From: Klebsiella quasivariicola
GTDB lineage: Bacteria > Pseudomonadota > Gammaproteobacteria > Enterobacterales > Enterobacteriaceae
NCBI RefSeq assembly: GCF_002269255.1
Contig: NZ_CP022823.1
Span: forward strand, 1,240,001-1,304,000
DNA: 64,000 nt
Direction of reading: 5' to 3'
Shown here one piece after another: positions 60,878-64,000 of the stretch. The stretch's first letter is position 1. Each line of letters begins with the position of its first letter. The position numbers and the translations under genes were made by a program. The notes under the pieces are model-generated. The model worked only from the letters and a program-made list of their open reading frames with translations, made no database searches and was not told the DNA's origin.

Positions 60878-61290
60878 AGACCAGCCCCCTCAATGCGCTG
60901 GCGGTAAGTCTCGCGAACGGCCTTAAAGGTCAGCACGCAAATCAGGTAAATCAGAGCCGTAAGGATCCAGCCAGCCCCAAGCAGACAGCCCGTGGTAGCA
61001 GAAAAAATAATGAGAGACCATGCGTGGCGCGCCTGCGAGGGTTCGCGACAAAAGACGATGCGGAATACATTCATTAGCTCGGGATTGACGGGAATACTTT
61101 TGCCCGTATTTCGCAGCCAGTGCTCATAGGCGACCACACCGGCGAGGCTCGCCGTAATGCAGACAAAACAGCCGAATAGCGCCCATGCGGCCACAAAATT
61201 AATGGCTGCGCTTTGCGGCGATACCAGCCCCCAAAGCAGGACCAGTGCCAGCAGGGCATCGAACATCAGGGAACGTAAATATTTTTTCAT
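60859..61290 (-). CDS. lysA: LysA-like membrane protein (putative antiholin)
   Basis: Position equals P2 lysA, thought to time lysis. The start at 61290 (MKKYLRSLMFDALLALVLLW, GGAG upstream, overlapping the K stop) gives 143 aa with three to four hydrophobic segments (about 9-27, 34-56, 95-130). Function is assigned by synteny; similarity was not checked. Confidence 0.78.
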   Translation of the reverse strand: MKKYLRSLMFDALLALVLLWGLVSPQSAAINFVAAWALFGCFVCITASLAGVVAYEHWLRNTGKSIPVNPELMNVFRIVFCREPSQARHAWSLIIFSATTGCLLGAGWILTALIYLICVLTFKAVRETYRQRIEGAGLCPESL

Positions 61291-61799
61291 TGAGATACTC
61301 CTTTCATGCAATACGCCAGTTCCCGCGCGCGGCGGTTTTCCAGCCCTTTGTTTTTAGTGCCATTGACGTACACCCAGCGGGTAAGCTGGTCGCATGCCTG
61401 CCACCACTGATGACGCTTGATGTAATAGACCAGCGTCGAGCGACAGGCTGCGCCGGTGCCGACGTTAAAAGAGAAACTGACCAGCGCGTCGTAAACAGGT
61501 TGCGGCATGGTGACCGGCACGCAGACCGCGAGACGGCGCTCGGTATTCAGCACGTCGGCGACCAGGTTTGCCGCCGCTTCGCGCTCGGTGATATCGCGTT
61601 TCGGTACCACCCCGGCAGTGTGGCCGATGCCTGACGTCCACACGCCCGCGCTACACTGGTAAGGTGTCAGGCGACACCCTTCGAGGTCGGCAATCAGCGC
61701 CAGACCATCAGGCGAGGTATTCAGCAGACGAAAATCAGGCATCAGTGCCGCCAGCGCCAGCACTGCGGCCACACTGCAACGTTTAACGATTGAGCTCAC
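61287..61799 (-). CDS. K: Endolysin K (GH24 lysozyme, SAR-type N-terminus)
   Basis: Lysozyme-like muramidase that degrades peptidoglycan. The 170-aa protein has the T4-lysozyme E-x8-D/C-x5-T motif as Glu40, Cys49, Thr55 (LEGCRLTPYQCSAGVWTSG); Cys in place of Asp occurs in active relatives. Residues 8-20 (CSVAAVLALAALM) are weakly hydrophobic with Ala and could be a signal-anchor-release segment, so it may be exported by Sec and kept inactive until membrane depolarisation. It overlaps Y by 17 bases. Confidence 0.9.
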   Translation of the reverse strand: MSSIVKRCSVAAVLALAALMPDFRLLNTSPDGLALIADLEGCRLTPYQCSAGVWTSGIGHTAGVVPKRDITEREAAANLVADVLNTERRLAVCVPVTMPQPVYDALVSFSFNVGTGAACRSTLVYYIKRHQWWQACDQLTRWVYVNGTKNKGLENRRARELAYCMKGVSQ

Positions 61800-61992
61800 G
61801 GGTCACCCCTTTGTCGATTCCCATTTCGGTCAGGTAACGAAAGGTTTTGCGCCGGTACCAGAAATTCACCGCCGCCGTAAAAATGGCGCACAGACTACCC
61901 ACATACAGCGCCAGCTTTTCGGGCGACATTGCCCCGAAATACGCCAGACCCACGGCCAGCCAGTAGGCGATAAACGTGGTGATTTTTTCCAT
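61783..61992 (-). CDS. Y: Holin gpY-like (class II)
   Basis: Small holin. The start at 61992 (MEKITTFIAYWLAVGLAYFG) follows the X stop; it gives 69 aa with two membrane segments (about 6-22 and 30-50) and a basic C-terminus (FWYRRKTFRYLTEMGIDKG). Together with a SAR endolysin it might act as a pinholin. Located between X and K, as in P2. Confidence 0.85.
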   Translation of the reverse strand: MEKITTFIAYWLAVGLAYFGAMSPEKLALYVGSLCAIFTAAVNFWYRRKTFRYLTEMGIDKGVTRELNR

Positions 61993-61994
61993 AC

Positions 61995-62198
61995 TCAGTC
62001 CCATAGGTTCAGGGTCTCCGCCGTGGGTGATGTTTCAACGTCTGGCAGGTCAATCGCCGTGCCATGCGGCAGAATGACGCCCAGCTCAGACAGGCCGGGA
62101 TTAGCCTGCAGCACCGTCTCGACCACGCCCTCAGTGCGCCCGTAATACCGGACGCAAAGCGCGTCGAGGGTATCGCCCTGCATCGCGTAGACTTTCAT
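61995..62198 (-). CDS. X: Tail protein gpX
   Basis: P2 gpX, 67 aa, a LysM-like small tail protein. MKVYAMQGDTLDALCVRYYG, EGVVETVLQANPGLSELGVILPHGTAIDLPD are characteristic. One-base overlap with L (TGATG). Confidence 0.94.
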   Translation of the reverse strand: MKVYAMQGDTLDALCVRYYGRTEGVVETVLQANPGLSELGVILPHGTAIDLPDVETSPTAETLNLWD

Positions 62199-62707
62199 CA
62201 GAGCTGGCCCACGATGCAGCGCGGCTTATCCTGCAGGCGCGAGACCGACCAGCGCATATCCCGCCACAGGTCATCAATCGTGGTTTCGACGCTGTCGGCT
62301 TTTTTGTCACCCTTGCCGGTGGCCTCAACCCCGCGATAACGCTCATACAGGGTGGCTGTCGCCATCGCCGTCACGGCGCTCAGGTAGTGGAAAACACGCA
62401 CATTCTCGCCGTCGATTTCCTCGGCGTCAGGCACGTCGGCCAGTGTCTTAAACCCGGCGGCAATCTGGCGCAGCCGGTAGTCGTAAAGCTCTGCATTGGT
62501 TTCCGCCATGCCGGTCTTGATGGCGTTGCGCAGGCGCGCATCGGAAACCGTCTGCTCAAGGCGCATCAGCTCGCGCACCCGCTTCGGATCCACATCAGGG
62601 AAAAAGAACGTGTTTTTAATCACTGCGTCGCCCGTCTCCGGTGCGGGAATCACCACGCCCGGTACGTCCTGCGGTTCGTCGGGCTGATTCAGTATTACTG
62701 TCGTCAT
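62198..62707 (-). CDS. L: Head completion protein gpL
   Basis: P2 gpL, 169 aa, stabilises filled capsids. DVDPKRVRELMRLEQTVSDARLRNAIKTGMAETNAELYDYR and the C-terminal LWRDMRWSVSRLQDKPRCIVGQL are typical (residues about 34-74 and 145-169). Follows M after 93 bp. Confidence 0.95.
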   Translation of the reverse strand: MTTVILNQPDEPQDVPGVVIPAPETGDAVIKNTFFFPDVDPKRVRELMRLEQTVSDARLRNAIKTGMAETNAELYDYRLRQIAAGFKTLADVPDAEEIDGENVRVFHYLSAVTAMATATLYERYRGVEATGKGDKKADSVETTIDDLWRDMRWSVSRLQDKPRCIVGQL

Positions 62708-62800
62708 GACAACCTCATTAGGTTGGGCGGTGGACGCCGGTCGCCGTCAGGGGCAAAACCCGCTTTGACCGGCGTGCCGCCCGGCTCGGGGAGCGTTCAG

Positions 62801-63550
62801 TTAACCGGCGGTTTTTACCGCCTTTGGTGGACGCCCGCGCTTTGCCGCCGGTCTGGTGGCAGGTTTGCGCGCGCGCGGTTTAGTCGTTTTACGGGGCGCG
62901 GCATCGGGCTTAGGCTTCAATGCCCGCTCCAGTCGCTCAATCTCTTTGCGCACACCGGCATTGCGGTCGAGCTGCATTGCTCGCTGAAACTGCGCCAGCG
63001 CGTCGGCGTCCTGACCGGCATCGCGCAGGGTCAGGCCAGTCACCTTATGCAGACGAGCGCGCACCATATCGGGAACGTCAGCACCGTCGGTCAGGCTGAG
63101 GGTGGTCAGCAGTAATGCGAGGTCGACAGGCTCACCGGCATCGCGCAGGCGCAGCGCGGCAAGCGCAACCTCCTCAACCAGCATGTAAGGCGTGGTGCGG
63201 CGATGGTCAGAGGTGAGGCCGTATTTCAGCGCGTAGGGCGCAATCTCCAGCGCGCCAGCAACGTCACCGGCATCGAGTCGCCACAGCATGACGGTCATCA
63301 GAATGTCATCCTGTGCGCCACGGCCATCAGCCAGCACACCGGCGACCCACGGCGCGTAGAACGGCAGCAGCTCGCGCTTTTTCGCGGCTTTCAGTTCGTT
63401 TGAACGGATGGTTTTTAACGTGCGACGGTCATCGGCCAGCTTTACCAGCATCTGCTCGTAGGCGGTTGCATGGCGCAGCGGGGCTTGTTCCCGCTGCGCG
63501 GCTTGAGAGGCCGAGACCCGCATCATGTGACGCTGTGCGGGGCTCGTCAT
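62801..63550 (-). CDS. M: Terminase small subunit gpM
   Basis: P2 gpM, endonuclease subunit of the terminase, 249 aa. RTLKTIRSNELKAAKKRELLPFYAPWVAGVLADGRGAQDDILMTVMLWRLD (about 37-88) is conserved. The C-terminus is Lys/Arg/Pro-rich (KPRARKPATRPAAKRGRPPK), longer and more basic than in P2, AT-hook-like. Confidence 0.94.
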   Translation of the reverse strand: MTSPAQRHMMRVSASQAAQREQAPLRHATAYEQMLVKLADDRRTLKTIRSNELKAAKKRELLPFYAPWVAGVLADGRGAQDDILMTVMLWRLDAGDVAGALEIAPYALKYGLTSDHRRTTPYMLVEEVALAALRLRDAGEPVDLALLLTTLSLTDGADVPDMVRARLHKVTGLTLRDAGQDADALAQFQRAMQLDRNAGVRKEIERLERALKPKPDAAPRKTTKPRARKPATRPAAKRGRPPKAVKTAG

Positions 63551-63553
63551 GGT

Positions 63554-64000
63554 TTAGGCTCCGCTTTCCGGTGCTGCAGGTGCGGTGAAATCGCCCAGGG
63601 TGATGTTTTCCAGCAGGCACCCGGCGGCATACGCCTCGACCACATAGTCGATGTTCATCGACTCGTAGTTTTCCACGCGGTCTTTTTTCGGGTTCTCATC
63701 AATGCTGCGGCGGTGGCTCTCATCCATGAAGTAGATAGAGAGGTTTTCCAGCGTGGTCACGAATACCGCATTCGCCGGGAAGTACGGCACGCGCACGGCT
63801 GGCAGGTTGCCGATGCGCTTCTGGCTGATGATGATATCCGCCGCGAGCGACTCGGTGTTTTCCTGCTGTTTGTTGACCAGCGGGAAATATTTGTCGGCCA
63901 GCAGCTTACGGCCAACGATGGCAACGAGTTTCGGGTCATCCTGATAAATCTCGTCAATCAGGGTGTTGGTACCGTCCATCACCAGCGCGTCGAGGTTCTC
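63554..64000 (-). CDS. N: Major capsid protein gpN, partial
   Basis: C-terminal ~148 codons of the P2 major capsid protein; the gene continues past the right edge. LDALVMDGTNTLIDEIYQDDPKLVAIVGRKLLADKYFPLVN, SLAADIIISQKRIGNLPAVRVPYFP and VVEAYAAGCLLENITLGDF are close to P2 gpN. It ends 3 bp before M. Confidence 0.95.
   Translation of the reverse strand, partial: ENLDALVMDGTNTLIDEIYQDDPKLVAIVGRKLLADKYFPLVNKQQENTESLAADIIISQKRIGNLPAVRVPYFPANAVFVTTLENLSIYFMDESHRRSIDENPKKDRVENYESMNIDYVVEAYAAGCLLENITLGDFTAPAAPESGA

Larger units (their letters stand above)
47624..64000 (-). mobile_element. P2-like prophage, late half (right part beyond window)
   Basis: All structural and lysis genes from N to ogr follow P2 order on the minus strand. 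The ogr end lies next to rplS, so one attachment site should be between about 47623 and 47677; the exact core cannot be found without the other end. The integrase, repressor, replication genes, Q, P, O and cos would be to the right of 64000. Structural genes look intact. Confidence 0.92.

Noticed and set aside
1..64000. CRISPR array or tRNA genes
   Set aside because: No regularly spaced repeats were seen, and apart from the tRNA-like end of ssrA no tRNA-like sequence was recognised by eye.

Overview
The window is chromosomal DNA of a Klebsiella pneumoniae-complex enterobacterium. The main reasons are the chromosomal rarA / oqxAB / oqxR locus, the conserved enterobacterial run smpB-ratA-ratB-bamE-recN-nadK-grpE-yfjD-ypjD-ffh-rpsP-rimM-trmD-rplS with ssrA beside it, and the GC-rich codon use of the core genes. 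No database search was possible; all identities rest on recognised motifs and remembered family sequences.

Layout. 1-4464 (minus): a chaperone-usher fimbrial locus (LuxR-type regulator, pilin, chaperone, usher running off the left edge). 4905-6342: a PheC-like periplasmic protein and an orphan membrane protein. 6542-14497: a seven-gene minus-strand operon with a divergent LysR regulator. It encodes a guanidinobutyrase-like ureohydrolase, a TIM-barrel isomerase-like protein, a 2-oxoglutarate/Fe(II)-type oxygenase, an amino-acid-type ABC transporter with fused permease and ATPase, a class II aldolase-like protein and a D-2-hydroxyacid dehydrogenase. This looks like uptake and breakdown of a guanidino or amino-acid-like compound. 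14542-18537: an orphan type VI secretion vgrG module, with a frameshifted vgrG, a cargo-like gene whose start is broken by an eight-A tract, a small membrane protein (possible immunity) and a scrambled vgrG remnant. 18904-24491: oqxR, oqxB, oqxA, rarA (multidrug RND efflux and its regulators).

24511-35742 is a small genomic island at the 3' end of ssrA (tmRNA). It has a CP4-57-type integrase killed by a nonsense codon and a frameshift, two very large P-loop STAND-like NTPases (1283 and 1578 aa; the first with an N-terminal PD-(D/E)xK nuclease-like motif), and a decayed far edge with an IS3-type remnant and truncated genes. It is the best candidate for an undescribed defence system. 35743-47552 is the conserved core, with tmRNA, two LexA boxes before recN, a sigma-32 promoter before grpE and a long inverted-repeat element between ffh and rpsP.

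47624-64000 is the late half of a P2-like prophage, all on the minus strand in P2 order (N, M, L, X, Y, K, lysA, lysB, lysC, R, S, V, W, J, I, H, G, FI, FII, E/E', T, U, D, ogr); int, the early genes and Q, P, O lie beyond the right edge. Two features stand out. A TTTTTTG slippery site gives E+E' by -1 frameshifting, as in P2. An invertible tail-fibre cassette (about 54486-56138) carries a silent alternative fibre tip and chaperone in opposite orientation, bounded by inverted 26-bp sites of the hix/gix/cix type; no invertase gene is visible in the window.
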